64,000 nucleotides of DNA from contig CM067373.1 of NCBI GenBank assembly GCA_034401795.1, positions 36,243,443 through 36,307,442 of the forward strand, in the 5' to 3' direction. The DNA comes from Chaetoderma sp. LZ-2023a (lineage: Eukaryota; Mollusca; Caudofoveata; Chaetodermatida; Chaetodermatidae). This document shows, piece after piece, positions 21,131-34,360 of this stretch. The position numbers were made by a program, and so were the translations under genes. Below the pieces are notes generated by a model. It was not told the origin of the DNA. It did not search any database and saw nothing but the letters and a program-made list of their open reading frames with translations. The number at the start of each line of letters is the position of its first letter. Positions within the stretch are counted from its first letter, which is position 1.

Positions 21131-22853
21131 AGACAGTTAGTTAGCTATAGCCACAAATCGAGAACTCCGATGGGTATTCATCAAGATTTTAAATTGGAGT
21201 TAACAAGCATGTGGCACTATGGCTGTGGTGTATGAGCGTCCACAGAATAATGTACAGAGCTGGTGATTGTGACTAAGGGGTTGCTCCCCCCCCCCCCCCA
21301 CCTTCACCTCCATCACCTACCTCCGTCCAAATTTACAATATCAAAATTTGGCAGAAAATCCACACTCCATTATGTCTAACATTTACTCAGAATATGTGCA
21401 TAAAATGATAAAATGTTACTAGCTAAATAAATCTTTCAAGGCAGCTCTACAAGAAGTATGGTGTATGTCGCTTTGTCAAAATGTCGTACCTACTGTATGA
21501 CAGACAGATATACTGAAGTATATGAGCTGAGAGTTGTTTCCTTGTTACCGGCACTTAATGACAGGCTCAGCCTCATGACATCATCATTTCCTGCTTCCCA
21601 TGCTAAAATGAGTCAATCTTAGTTGTGCATCGAACTTATGGACAGCCCCCCCCCCCCACCAGTGGAATTTAGGTTGTAAACAGTGGCTATTATATAGTCT
21701 GATATCATATATGTATCGGTCCATTAAGCATGTACCTTGAAATTTAGTTTTTGTAAATTCATTTTTCAGTTTCAAGTCGTTTCCAACACGCGTACAAATA
21801 GAAGTGACGGGTTACCAATGTTGTCAGTATGTTAGTTACTACTCCATGCACGCAGTGTTCACGTGGTTGTTGTTAGGGCGTTGGTGTTTGTCGGATATGA
21901 GTGCTTCGATTAGGACCAAGAATTATGAAGACTAGAACTACTCGGGTGTCGTTTATCTTATCTCCTATATAATAGGTCTAGCGGCACGAGTCTCGTCACA
22001 CTCAAATACCAGCTCATTTTCAGCACGATCTGATCTCAGCACAAGCACAAGATGTTTATCTAGAATGACTCAGGTGATAAGAGGATCCTTTACTGATGGC
22101 TAATTAATCGTCTGATCACGGCAGATAGCTGCGCACGTGTGGAAAACACAGAATGCAGACACTCGGCTAAACTGCATAGGCCTATTTAGCGGTTCTCATC
22201 ACACCATACGCACCACCACCACCATCATCGTCATCATCATCATCACCATCATCAAGCCTTTGAATTGTTTCATTGGGCACACACGCACCCGCACATGAAC
22301 GTGAGACATGTATTTGATTGAAATACCCAATCTACGCCGCTGAGGGTTGGAGCATTAAATGAATTGATGGACATAGTATTGTGTGACGGATTGTAGAATA
22401 GATCTAACAATAAAAGCTATTACACAGTGATTAATTTTCAAATGGCTAATTTTCAAATTTCTGGCTGCCATATTAAAATCAAGTTATAGACCCGGTGTGA
22501 CAAATGTGTCTCTGTCTCTGCCTGCCTCCCCCCCCCCCTCCCCTCTCCTCCCTCCCTTTATCCCTCTTCTCCCCATCTCCCTCCCTCCGTCCCTCCGTCC
22601 CTCCCTCATCCGTGTTTGTGTATGAGTGGCAGGCTTATTTTATGATGAGCAGTTATGCGGTAGGCCTATATGTGAACACTGGCTCTACAGATGGTTGAGT
22701 ATATCACAATGTGTCTGAATGTCTACAGATGCATGACTAATAAACAATAATTCTAGACCATGATAGTGGAGGTATGTAGCGCGTTTTATGAGAGATAGTA
22801 TCGTTTGCAATTATTTACATTAGTCGTTGCAATCATTTACTTCAGTCCGTCCT
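21131..22853. other. Longest low-repeat stretch in the left half, no gene supported
   Basis: It holds a C-run at 21287-21300, another at 21648-21657, an (ACC/ATC)n patch at 22206-22256 and a CT/CCT-rich patch at 22530-22610. A possible TATA box and splice donor around 21964-22080 are discussed as a weak finding. No open frame shows a recognisable domain. Confidence 0.5.
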
Positions 22854-25800
22854 TGAGAGTAATGGGATCATGCGAGAAATGGGACTGATAGCAATGGAAT
22901 CAAGAGTAATGGATCGTGAGAGTAATGGGATCATGAGAGTAAGGTGATCATGGGAATAATGGCATCGTGAGAGTAATGGGATCACGAGAGTAAAGGAATC
23001 ATGAGAATAATTGGATCATGGGAATAAATCAATCGTCAGAGTAATGGGATCATGAGAGTAATGGGTTCATGAGAGCAATGGGGTTGTCAGAGTAATGGGA
23101 TCGTGAGAGTAATGGGTTCATGAGAGTAATGGGTTCATGAGAGCAATGGGGTTGTCAGAGTAATGGGATCGTGAGAGTAATGGGATCATGAGAGTAATGG
23201 GTTCATGAGAGCAATGGGGTTGTCAGAGTAATGGGATCGAGAGTAATGGGTTCATGAGAGTAAAGGGATCATGAGAATAATGGAATCGTAAGAGTCCGGG
23301 ATCATAAGAGTAATGGGATCCTGATAGTAATGAGATCGTGAGAGTAAAGGGATCATGAGAGTAATGGGATTGTGGAAGTATGAGACCTTGAGAGTAATGG
23401 GATCGTGGGAATACAGGGACTGTCGGAGTAATGGGATCATGAGAGCAATGGGGTCATGAGAGTAATTGGGATTGTGAGAGTAATGGGATGAGAGTAATGG
23501 GATCGTGAGAATAATAGGATTATAAGAGTAATGGGATTGTGAGATTAATGCGATTGTGAGATTAATGCGATTGTGGGAGTATTGGGATCATCGGAATAAA
23601 GATATTATGGGAGTAATGAGATTGTGGGAATAATGGGTTTATAAGAGTAATGGGATAATGAGACTAGTGGGATCATGAGAGTAATGGGATCCTGAGAGTA
23701 ATTGGATTGTGACAGTAATGGGACTGTGGGAGTAATGGGATCGTTGGAATAATGGGATTGCGGGAATAATGGGATCGTGAGAGTAATGGGATCGTGTGAG
23801 TAAAGGGATCGTATATGTAATGGGATTTTGGGAGCAACGGGGTCGTGGGAGTAATGTGACCATGTAAATAATGGGATCATGGTACTGATGGGATCGCGAG
23901 ATTAATGGGGTCGTGGGAACAATGGGATCATGCCAGTAATGGGATCATGAGAGCAATGGGATCATTAGAGTAATATGATCACGAGAGTAATGGGATCGTG
24001 GGAATAAAGGGATTCTTGGGGGGTAATGGGATGGTGGGAATAATGGGATTATGAGAGTTATGAGACTAATGTGACCGTGAGAGTAATGGAATCCTGAGAG
24101 TAATGGAATTCTAAGAGTAATAGGATTGTGACATTAATGGAATTGTGGGAGTAATGGGATCGTTGGAAGAATGGAATCGTGAGAGTAATGGAATTGTGTG
24201 ATTAAAGGGATCGTGGGAGTAACGGGATCGTGGGTGTAATGTGACCATGTAAATAGTGGGATCATGGGACTGATGTGGTCACGAGAGTAATGGGGTCATG
24301 GGAATAATGCGATCATGAGAGCAATGGGATCGTTAGAGTAATAGGATCACGAGAGTAATGGGATTGCAAGAGTAATATGATTGTGAGATTAATGGAATGA
24401 ATGGGATCGTGGGAATAAATGTATTATGGGATTGTGGGAATAATCGGATTATGAGAGTAATGGGACCATGAGACTAATGGGATCGTGAGAGTAATGGAAT
24501 CCTGAGAGTAATGGAATTCTAAGAGGAATAGGATTGTGACAATAATGTGATTGTGGGAGTAATGGGATTGTGGGAATAATAGGATTGTGGGACTAATGGG
24601 ATCGTGAGAGTAATGGGATTGTGGAAGTATGGGATCTTGAGAGTAATGGGATCGTGGGAGTAATGGGAGCAATGGGGTCATGAGAGTAATTGGGATTGTG
24701 AGAATGGGATCGTGAGAATAATAGGATTATAAGAGTAATGGAATTGTGAGATTAATGGGAATGTGAGATTAATGCGATTGTGAGATTAATGCGATTGTGG
24801 GATCGTGGGAATAAAGGTATTATGGGAGTAATGAGATTGTGGGAATAATGGGATTGTAAGAGTAATGGGATCATGAGACTAATGGGATCTTGAGGATAAT
24901 GGGATTGTAAGAGTAATAGGATTGTGACATTAATGGGATTGTGGATCGTGAGAGTAATGGGATTGTGTGAGTAAAGGGGTCGTGGGAGTAACGGGATCGT
25001 GGGAGTAATGTGACCGTGTACATAATGGGATCATGGGACTGATGTGATCACAAGAGTAATGGGGTCATGGGAATAATGGTATTGTGTGAATAATGGGATT
25101 GTGTGCATAATTGGATTGTGGGAACAATGGGATCGTGAGAGTAATGGGATAGTGTGAGTAAAGGGATCGGATATGTAATTGGATCGTGGGAGTAATGTGG
25201 CCGTGTAAATAATGGGACTGATGGGATCGCGAGAGTAATGGGGTCGTGGGAATAATGGGATCATAACAGTAATGGGATCATGAGAGCAATGGGATCGTTA
25301 GAGTAATAGGATCACGAGAGTAATGGGATTGTGAGATTAATAGAAGTGTGGGAGTAATGGGATCGTGGGAATAAAGGGATTCTTGGGGTAATGGGATCGT
25401 GGGAATAATGGGATTATGAGAGTAATGGGATCGTGAGGGTAATGGAATCCTGAGAGTAATGGAATTCTAAGAGTAATTATTGTTGGAGTAATGGGATCGT
25501 TGGAATAATGGAATCGTGAGAGCAATGGGATTGTGTGAGTAAACGGATCGTGGGAGTAATGTGACCGTGTAAATAATGGGATCATGGGACTGATGTGATC
25601 ACAAGAGTAATGGGGTCATGGGAATAATGTGATCATGACAGTAATGTTAGGATAGTTAGAGCAATAGTATTGTGAGATGAATGGGATTGTGGAAGTAATC
25701 CGATCGTGGAAATAAAGGGATTATGTGGTAATGGGATCGTGGGAATAATCGGATTATGAGAGTAATTGGACCATGAGACTAATGGGATCGTGAGAGTAAT

Positions 25801-28800
25801 GGAATCCTGAGAGTAATGGGATTTTAAGAGTAATAGGATCGTGACAATAACGGGATTGTGGGAGTAATGGGATCGTTGGAATAATGGTATTGTGTGAATA
25901 ATAGGATTGTGGGACTAATGGGATCGTGAGAGCAATGTGATTGGGTGAGTAATGGGATCGTGAGAGCAATGTGATTGTGGGACTAATGGGATCGTGAGAG
26001 CAATGTGATTGGGTGAGTAATGGGATTGTAGGAGTAATGTGACCGTGTAAATAATGTGATCTTTGGAGTAACGGGACTGATGGGATCGCGAGAGTAATTG
26101 GATCGTGGGAATAATGGGATCATCCAGGTAATGGGCATGAGAGCAATGGGATCGTTAGAGTAATATGATCACGAGAGTAATGTGATTGTAAGAGTAATAG
26201 CATTGTGAGATTAATGGGAATAAAGATTGTGGGAGTAATGTGATAGTGAGAATAAAGGGATTGTGGGAGTAAAGGGATCGTGGGAGTAATTGTATTATGT
26301 GAGTAATGGGATCGTGAGAATAAAGCGATTGTGGGAGTAGTGTGATTAATGGGATTGTGGGAATAATGGGACCGTGAGAGAAATGGGATCATGCGAGTAA
26401 TTGCGTTGTGAGAGTAATAGGATCGTGAGAGTAATAAGGGTAATGGTATTGTAAGCGTAATGGAATCGTGTGAGTAATCGGATCGTGTGATTGTAAGAGT
26501 AATGGCATTGTGAGATTAATGGGATTGTGGGAATACACGGATTGTGGAAGTAATGATATTATGAGAGTAATGTGATCATGAGAGTAATGGGGTTGTAAAT
26601 ATAATGGGATCGTGGGAATAAAGGGATTGTTGGAGTAATGGGATCATGAGAGCAATGGGATTGTGAGAGTAATGGGACAGATTAATGGGATTTTGGGAGT
26701 AATGGGATCGTGGGAATAACGGGATTGTGGGAGTAATGGGATCCTGGGAATAAAGCGATTGTGGGAGTAATTGGATTGTAGGAGTAATGAGATCGTGAGA
26801 ATAACGCGATTGTAGGAGTAGATTGATTAATGGGATTGTGGGAATAATGGGATCATGAGAAGTAATGGCATCGTGAGAGTGATACTCAATTACATCGTAA
26901 AAATCGCGATTTTAAAAATAAATCGGACTTCACGATTAAATCGAAAAATCGCGCAAGCCTAAGTGATAGGATCGTAAGAGTAATAAGGGTAATGGGATTG
27001 TAAGCGTAGTGGGTTCGTATGCGTAATGGGATCCTGTGATTGTAAGAGTAATGGGATTGTGAGATTAATGGGATTGTGGGAATACACGGATTGTGGAAGT
27101 AATGATATTATGAGAGTAATGGGTTGTAAAGGTAATGGGATCGTGGGAATAAAGGGATTGTTGGAGTAATGGGATCATGAGAGTAATGGGATTGTGAGAG
27201 TAATGAGATCGTGAGATTAATGGGATTGTGAGATCAATGGAATTGTGAGATTAATGGGATTATAAGAGTAATGGAATTGTGAGATTAATGGTAATGTGAG
27301 ATTAATGCGATTGTGGGAGTAATGGGATCGTGGGAATAATGGGATTATGAGAGTAATGGGATCATGAGACTAACAGGATCGTGAGAGTAATAGGATTGTG
27401 AGATTAATGTGATCGCGGGAATAATGGAATTGTTGGAATAATAGGACTGTGGGAGTAATGGGATCGTAAGAGTAATGTTATTGTGTGAGTAATTTGATCG
27501 TGGCTGTAATGGGATTGTGGGAGTAACAGGATCGTGAGAGTAATTGGATTGTAAGAGTAATATGCTTGTGAGATTAATGTGATCGCGGGAATAATGGAAT
27601 TGTTGGAATAATAGGACTGTGGGAGTAATGGGATCGTAAGAGTAATGTTATTGTGTGAGTAATTTGATCGTAAGAGTAATGGGATTGTGGGAGTAACTGG
27701 ATCGTGGGAGATATGTGACCATGTAAATAGTGGGATCATGGGACCGCAAGTGTAAGGAGATTATTACAGTACTGGGATCATGAGAGTAATGGATCGTTAG
27801 AGTAATGGGATCATGAGAGTAATGGGATTGCAAGAGTAATAAGAATGTGGGAATAAGGAGATTGTGGGAATAATTGATTCGTGGAAATAAAGGGATTGTG
27901 GGCGTTCGTGATTGTTATGGCATCACTGGAGTAATGGATTGGGAATACACGGATTGTGGGAGTAATGAGAGTAATGATATCATGAGAGTAATGGGATTGT
28001 GGGAATAAAGGGATTGTTGGTGGAATGGGATCATGGTAGTAAGGAATCATGAGAGTAATGTGATCGTGAGAGTTATGGGATCATGAGAGTAATGGGATCG
28101 TAAGAGTAATGGGATTTTAAGCGTAATTGGATCGTGAGAGTGTAAGAGTAATGGGATTGTCAGATTAATGGGATTGTGGGAATAGCACAGATTGTGGGAG
28201 TAATGGGATCATGAGAGTAATGAGATTGTAAGAGTAATGCGATCGTGGGAATAAAGGGATTGTTGGAGTAATGGGATCATGATAGTAAGGAATCATGAGA
28301 GTAATCGGATCGTGAGAGTAATGGGATCATGAGAGTAATGGGATCATGAGTAATAAAATTATAAAAGTAATATGATTTTGAGATTAATGGGATTGTGGAA
28401 ATAAAGTGATTGGGGGAGTAATGGGATGGTGGGAATAATGGGATTGTGGAATGAGATTGTGGGGATATTGGGATCGTCAGAGTAATAGGATTGTGGTGAA
28501 CACTGGGATCGTGGGTATATTGGGATTGTGGGAGTAATGGGATCATGGAGTAATGTGATCGTGGGAGTATTGCGAGAGAAATGGGGTCGTTAGCGTAATG
28601 GAACCAAGGGAGTAATGGGATCGTGTGCATAAAGGGTTCGTGAGAGTTATGGGATCACTGGAGTAATGGGATCTTGGGAGTGACGGCTTCGTGAGAGTAA
28701 TGGGATCGTGGGAGTTAATAGGATCACATGAGTAATGGGATCGTGGGAGTAATCGGATAGTGGGAGTAATGGGATCATGAGAGTAATTGGATCACGGGTG

Positions 28801-28920
28801 TAATGGGACTGTGAGAGTAATTGGGTCGTGAGAGTAATGGAATCGTGAGAATAATGGGTGTGTGGGACAGTGGGGGTAATGGATCGTCTGAGCAATGGAA
28901 GCACCTGAGTAATGGATGCA
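22854..28920 (+). repeat. 17-bp minisatellite, about 6 kb
   Basis: The consensus unit is GTAATGGGATCRTGAGA. About 350 units with substitutions and occasional unit-length variants. Higher-order blocks are visible: for example, the run around 23600-24000 reappears in similar order near 24790-25060. The minus-strand open frames with the peptide phrase SHYSHDPITLMIPLL are a by-product of the 17-bp period. A 77-bp foreign insertion lies at 26885-26961. Confidence 0.96.
26885..26961. mobile_element. 77-bp insertion in the minisatellite
   Basis: It is sequence unrelated to the array, between two copies of AGTGATA (26878-26884 and 26962-26968). It contains AAAATCGCGATTTT, a perfect 14-base palindrome, and later AAATCGAAAAATCGCG. 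The duplicated heptamer suggests transposition or templated insertion rather than decay of array units. Confidence 0.55.
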
Positions 28921-30522
28921 CACACACACACGCACGCGCGCGCCACATCCCCATGCCATTCGGATCTCGCAAGATCTGCTTCGATACGAGATCGAGAAAA
29001 GTATCCTCGAAGAAGCCACGCCTCTAGTTTAGATTGATCACCATGCATGTGATCTTTTAATATCGTGAACCAATCTCAAGATATAAGCTAATATGTGGAG
29101 CTAAACAAAATCTTAACGGGCGACGACAGGCAGACAGACAGACAGACAGACAGACAGGCAGGCAGGCAGGCAGACACTGAGTGAACTGATCACCTTGTTG
29201 ACGTAATTTAATTTGATTTTCGCCAATAATAAAATCTACTAGGACATAATAATAGATTGCGTCTAATAGCATAAGTAATTAACCAAATAAGATTAACAAA
29301 TAGGCCCAACCACTGTATTTATTAGGTAGACTATTGATCAATGCTAACCCTTTGTTGCTTCATGAGAGTTGTTCAACTTCTCACGGAATCTCTAATATGC
29401 ATATCCCCATATCATTGTTAGTTTGCTTGGAACTAGTGTCTGCAAATTCATGGTCAAATGGTATATACAGGATTACGACCGCTAGTAGAATTATCATAAT
29501 AAGTGATTAACAGAATACAATGAACCAATATCTCGTGTATTTAGTAGCTACAATATTGTTCAAATCTGGGTTGTTTCATGAGAATTAGTCAACTTATCAA
29601 TACGTCAGGCAGTGTTTCTCATGGCATTTACATTGTTGACGTCCCAGGGACCCCACACCTTCAGATATGGGGGTGTCAAGGTGAAATCTGGGGTCCCAAA
29701 CTGAAAATTTGGAATGACAAAACAGTTTTTCCATCCATGCTAGAATTGGAGACTACCATGGACTCACAGCTATGAATTATGGGTGTCATATACTAGATTT
29801 TGTGGGTATTTTGTACAAAATCCTATAAAACTAATTAATATTTCACAATTATACAGGATTTTCAGGGCTCCCATGGGACCCACTACCACTAATTTTGGGG
29901 GTCCCAAGTTGCATTTTATATACTCTCAAAAGGACAGTTATGAGACTCCCCGTCCTCATGTGGTCTACCTGAGTACACCCAGCCAAACACACACACCCCA
30001 CTATACAAACTCTCTTGTACGCTCAAGATAACTGGAGATAGATATGCCTTATGACTGTCGTGTTGATAAGGTGGAGGCCCGCACCTGCTGGGGTGGTCTT
30101 GTACGGGTGATAAGCATGCGCATGATGCTCGCTTAGTCGCGTGTGATGAGCAGAGATAAGCCTGGATCGTGGCGCTCACTATCGCTCCAACGCGTGCCGT
30201 TCATTAATAATCGTCATTAGACGATTTTCCGCCTGGTTATATCAATTACACGCTAAGACAAGTGTGGCGAACAGATACAACGTGCATAGTCACGTGCTAT
30301 AGTAAACATGCCTTACATATCACCTGAGGTCAGAGAAAGTTAGACATGCAACAATTAAGCATGATAATAATTATTTGCTGTGAACAATGCAAGGCGACAG
30401 AGTAACATGTTCTAAATACGATAATCTGAAGTTATGGAAGACTGACTGTCAGTCAAGGCAACATAAATATAGCAAAACTTAAGATGACGCATTTATCGCC
30501 AGAACTAAATGTAAGTAGAAAA
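28921..30522. other. Intergenic with microsatellites and a possible hAT-type end
   Basis: There is a short (CA)n/(CG)n patch at 28919-28943 and a (CAGA/CAGG)n tract at 29126-29176. Around 29608, GGCAGTGTTTCTCATGG followed by a GGGGGTGTC/GGGGTCCC-rich stretch resembles the complement of the right end of the hAT-like element at 4401-5716, but a matching partner end could not be fixed. No gene is supported. Confidence 0.45.
29126..29176. repeat. (CAGA)n/(CAGG)n microsatellite
   Basis: About a dozen tetranucleotides, mostly CAGA then CAGG. A similar tract is at 61120-61230. Confidence 0.9.
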
Positions 30523-30758
30523 GCGATGAGATGGGCAGCTATTCTGATTGGCTGAGAGATATTGATGACGTCATCTCATTTGCATATTAAGTCAAGCCCA
30601 CATGCCCATAGATGTTCAAGGGACAGGGCTTATTTTCGATGTTTGAAGAGCCCCCACCTGACCATATATAGCCATGTGGGCATAGCCTAATATGTAAATG
30701 AGATGACGTCATCAAGCTCTCAGTCAATTAGGTCTATACCAGCCGCCAATCCCATCGC
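30523..30758. mobile_element. MITE with about 85-bp terminal inverted repeats
   Basis: The left arm runs GCGATGAGATGGGCAGC ... GATGACGTCATCTCATTTGC ... GCCCACATG. The right arm runs CATGTGGGC ... AAATGAGATGACGTCATC ... CCAATCCCATCGC. The arms match through roughly 85 bases with scattered mismatches and enclose about 60 bases. Each arm contains the 8-base palindrome TGACGTCA. No coding sequence. Confidence 0.82.
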
Positions 30759-30819
30759 CACATTTTATGGATGTGGATCTTTTGATGTATGCCAATGATT
30801 GGCAGATTTAAAGGTGCGA

Positions 30820-31340
30820 AACCTGAAGGGGCGTGGTCAAAGGCAGTGTCACATGACCTCTCGAGGCATGGATATATTGACAGATGTAGTGAGATGTGAA
30901 ATGGCTAGAGCAGGGTCAGGCCAAACTGAAGTCACATGACCCCTCATAGCCTATCAGAACAGATGCTTATACAGTCGCAAATGTTTGCTATGTAGAACTA
31001 TTGGCAAGGTAATGAACTGTGAAAGTGTTAGAGGACATGGCCAAACGAAGGATCACACGACCCCTTGCAGCCCATCAGAACAATTGCTCATAACTTCGCC
31101 ACTGTTTGAGAAATTGAAGGAATTCTATAGAGTTATAACATGTTCGAATTTTGTTCTTTTAATCGAGGTCACAGGACATCTTCCAGCCAATCAGAACAGC
31201 CGCTTAGACATTCGTTACTGTTTGAGATGGGCTGACAATCGAGCTCACATGATATCTCCCCGCTAATCAAAACAGCCGTTTATACGGTCGCCTCTGTTTG
31301 AGATGGGTTGGAAATTGAGGTCACGTGACATCTGCCATTT
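30820..31340. repeat. Old diverged tandem repeat with CACATGAC and CCAATCAGA blocks
   Basis: Five or so units of very roughly 80-120 bases. Each unit has a block like GGTCACATGACCTCT, then AGCC(A/T)ATCAGAACA, then GCTTATACAGTCGC, then TGTTTGAGATGGG. Units are strongly diverged, so the array is old. Examples start near 30857, 30941, 31049, 31167 and 31243. Confidence 0.6.
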
Positions 31341-32130
31341 CCATTCATAGGTTTTCCAAATACTAGGTTTTGCTACAAATAGGTCACATGGCCTGGGGTT
31401 TACCCTGCCCAAGTTAGTTTATATTCGCCAGAACGCTTTATTAGATCGTGAGACATTCACTTGTACAAGTGTTCACCTATTTCGTGCAGAGTTATAAACC
31501 TATATATGCGTTATACCTGGATGCATGGGCCGAGACACTAAGTTTTTAAAACTCTAGAGCTATAGCACATTCAGACATGCATAGGCCTACCTGAAGAGAC
31601 ATTGGAAGAGTAGACTGCAAGCATACTGTAAAATGTGTAACGTGCAATACCTTAGAGCTTATTAATTGTTCAGAATGCAGATCTAACATTTCATACCTGA
31701 GAACACCAAAATAGTAATGCCATTCTATGTATGTCCAGTCCATGGCTTGTCTATCAATAAAACAAATCTTTCATATAAGCAATGAGATCGTGCAGAAATA
31801 CTTCAAAATGCTATCACGACCCCACCATGCCCCTAATTATAATAATATTAATAATGTTAATAATAAAAAGGGTAGCGTTCATACGCTAGATTTGCATGCA
31901 TGAAATCTGGCTGTCTGTAGGATTTGTGGAAATATGTTGGGACCTCAACACCGTATCCAGTCATAATTGTTTCAAAATATTAATCCGCATGCTTATTTGA
32001 CAGTAGAATAGTTAATTTGCATAAATGCCCACCTATTCCCAGCAGAGTTATAAAACCTGTATATGCATTATACCTGACTCACGAAATTACCTAAGTTAAT
32101 AAATCTATGACCTATGACAAAGCCCGGAAT
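31341..32130. other. Intergenic, no gene supported
   Basis: AT-rich sequence. It includes an AAT/ATA-rich run near 31835-31865. No coding or RNA feature is recognised. Confidence 0.45.
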
Positions 32131-32470
32131 GTATTCCTGTGCAGCAGGGGAGCTTACAAGATGGTACCTCCAGAGGTGTCTAGAAAACCTTCCTGAAAGT
32201 ATTCCTGTGTAGGGGAGCTTACAAGATGGTACCTCCATAGACGTATCAGGAAAACCTTCCTGAAAATATTCCTGTGTAGGGGAGCTTACAAGATGGTACC
32301 TCCATAGACATATCAGGAAAACCTTCCTGAAAATATTCCTGTGCATGGGAGCTTACAAGATGGTACGTCCATAGAGTTCTCTATAAAACCTTCCTGAAAG
32401 TATTCCTGTGTAGGGGAGGTTACAAGATGGTACCTCCATAGAGGTATCTAGAAAGCCTTCCTGAAAGTAT
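32131..32470. repeat. 65-67-bp tandem repeat, about 5 copies
   Basis: The unit is centred on GGGGAGCTTACAAGATGGTA, then CCTCCATAGA and CCTTCCTGAAA-TATTCCTG. Copies are anchored at 32151, 32216, 32283, 32350 and 32417. The minus-strand open frame through it is a repeat artefact. Confidence 0.92.
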
Positions 32471-32489
32471 TGTGTCTCAAATATTAACC

Positions 32490-34360
32490 CACACCCATGG
32501 GCAACAGCAGCAAGATGAATCAGTTTCAAATTTTTTTTGTCAGAATGCTTATTAAATAGTAAACGTTTGTAATTTACACAACCTGACGATCTATTCCCAG
32601 TTCATGACATGTGTACGCATGCATGTGCGAGTGGGCACATGCTCAGTAACAACAATAACAATCACAATGCCAACAATAACAACAACAGCTAGAATGCACT
32701 CGAGGGAGATGGTGGCTCACGCCTTTCCCCTCTGTCTTGATAATGCACTTACGGACCATTAGCACCTAGATAGTTGATCTGTTGACGTCAACCTCAAAGC
32801 AATCATAAACTGTCGTAATATGAATGGGTGTGCTTACTATGGTGATTCTACCATCTTGTATTCCAGTATGGTCTCCATGGCCCGGGAACATAGATATTTG
32901 ATTGTTGCCCTAAATCTTTTAAATCTGCTAGGTACTTATAATATGAAAGGATGTAACACAATTTGATGACTCTACCTATTTACATTCACGATTTTGGGTT
33001 AAAGATGTGTATTTCAGTATGCACTTACTGATCCCGTGGCATAGGTATTTCATACTTTGTCATAAGCTCATGTAACTTTTAGACGCTGATAATATGAATG
33101 GATGTGACACAATTTGATGATTCTACCTATTTATATTCACGATTTTGGGTTAAAGATGTGTATTTCAGTATGCACTTACTGATCCCGTGGCATAGGTATT
33201 TCATACTTTGTCATAAGCTCATGTAACTTTTAGACGCTGATAATATGAATGGATGTGACACAATTTGATGATTCTACCTATTTACATTCACGATTTTGGG
33301 TTAAAGATGTGTATTTCAGTATGCACTTACTGATCCCGTGGCATAGGTATTTCATACTTTGTCATAAGCTCATGTAACTTTTAGACGCTGATAATATGAA
33401 TGGATGTGACACAATTTGATGATTCTACCTATTTATATTCACGATTTTGGGTTAAAGATGTGTATTTCAGTATGCACTTACTGATCCCGTGGCATAGGTA
33501 TTTCATACTTTGTCATAAGCTCACGTAACTTTTAGACGCTGATAATATGAATGGATGTGACACAATTTGATGATTCTACCTATTTACATTCACGATTTTG
33601 GGTTAAAGATGTGTATTTCAGTATGCACTTACTGATCCCGTGGCATAGGTATTTCATACTTTGTCATAAGCTCATGTAACTTTTAGACGCTGATAATATG
33701 AATGGATGTGACACAATTTGATGATTCTACCTATTTATATTCACGATTTTGGGTTAAAGATGTGTATTTCAGTATGCACTTACTGATCCCGTGGCATAGG
33801 TATTTCATACTTTGTCATAAGCTCATGTAACTTTTAGACGCTGATAATATGAATGGATGTGACACAATTTGATGATTCTACCTATTTATATTCACGATTT
33901 TGGGTTAAAGATGTGTATTTCAGTATGCACTTACTGATCCCGTGGCATAGGTATTTCATACTTTGTCATAAGCTCATGTAACTTTTAGACGCTGATAATA
34001 TGAATGGATGTGACACAATTTGATGATTCTACCTATTTATATTCACGATTTTGGGTTAAAGATGTGTATTTCAGTATGCACTTACTGATCCCGTGGCATA
34101 GGTATTTCATACTTTGTCATAAGCTCATGTAACTTTTAGACGCTGATAATATGAATGGATATGGCTAATTTTTGTGATTTTACCTACTTACATTCCGTGC
34201 ATGGATACGGTCATGTGTATGTACATACGTGCATGCTGATGGCCAGAGCAGAGTTAGTTATAGAGGGATTTTCAAGATGGTGCCTGGTGTATAGCTTATG
34301 GAGGTTGACCATAAGCTCCCAGTCAAAGTAGTTTCAAAATATTTGCCAGAACATTTGATT
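32490..34360 (+). repeat. Hairpin-bearing repeat expanded by a 151-bp satellite
   Basis: The left end has half of the recurrent hairpin (CAGTTTCAAA ... CAGAATGCTTATTAAATAG). The right end has CAAGATGGTGCCTGGTGTAT and AGTAGTTTCAAAATATT. Between them, units of 151 bp are anchored on AGACGCTGATAATATGAATG at 33081, 33232, 33383, 33534, 33685, 33836, 33987 and 34138, with a slightly diverged unit before (from 32930) and a more diverged one before that (from about 32810). The relative at 38560-39300 has only one such unit. Confidence 0.85.

Noticed and set aside
21150-22853. A hidden host gene in the low-repeat stretch
   Set aside because: No exon with recognisable protein similarity or convincing splice pairs could be read in either strand.
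22854-28920. Numerous SHYSHDPIT-type minus-strand frames
   Set aside because: By-products of the 17-bp minisatellite. The same phrase appears in shifted frames with unit-by-unit drift.
22854-28920. CRISPR-like regular spacing in the 17-bp array and other arrays
   Set aside because: There are no unique spacers between repeats and the context is eukaryotic. These are ordinary tandem arrays.
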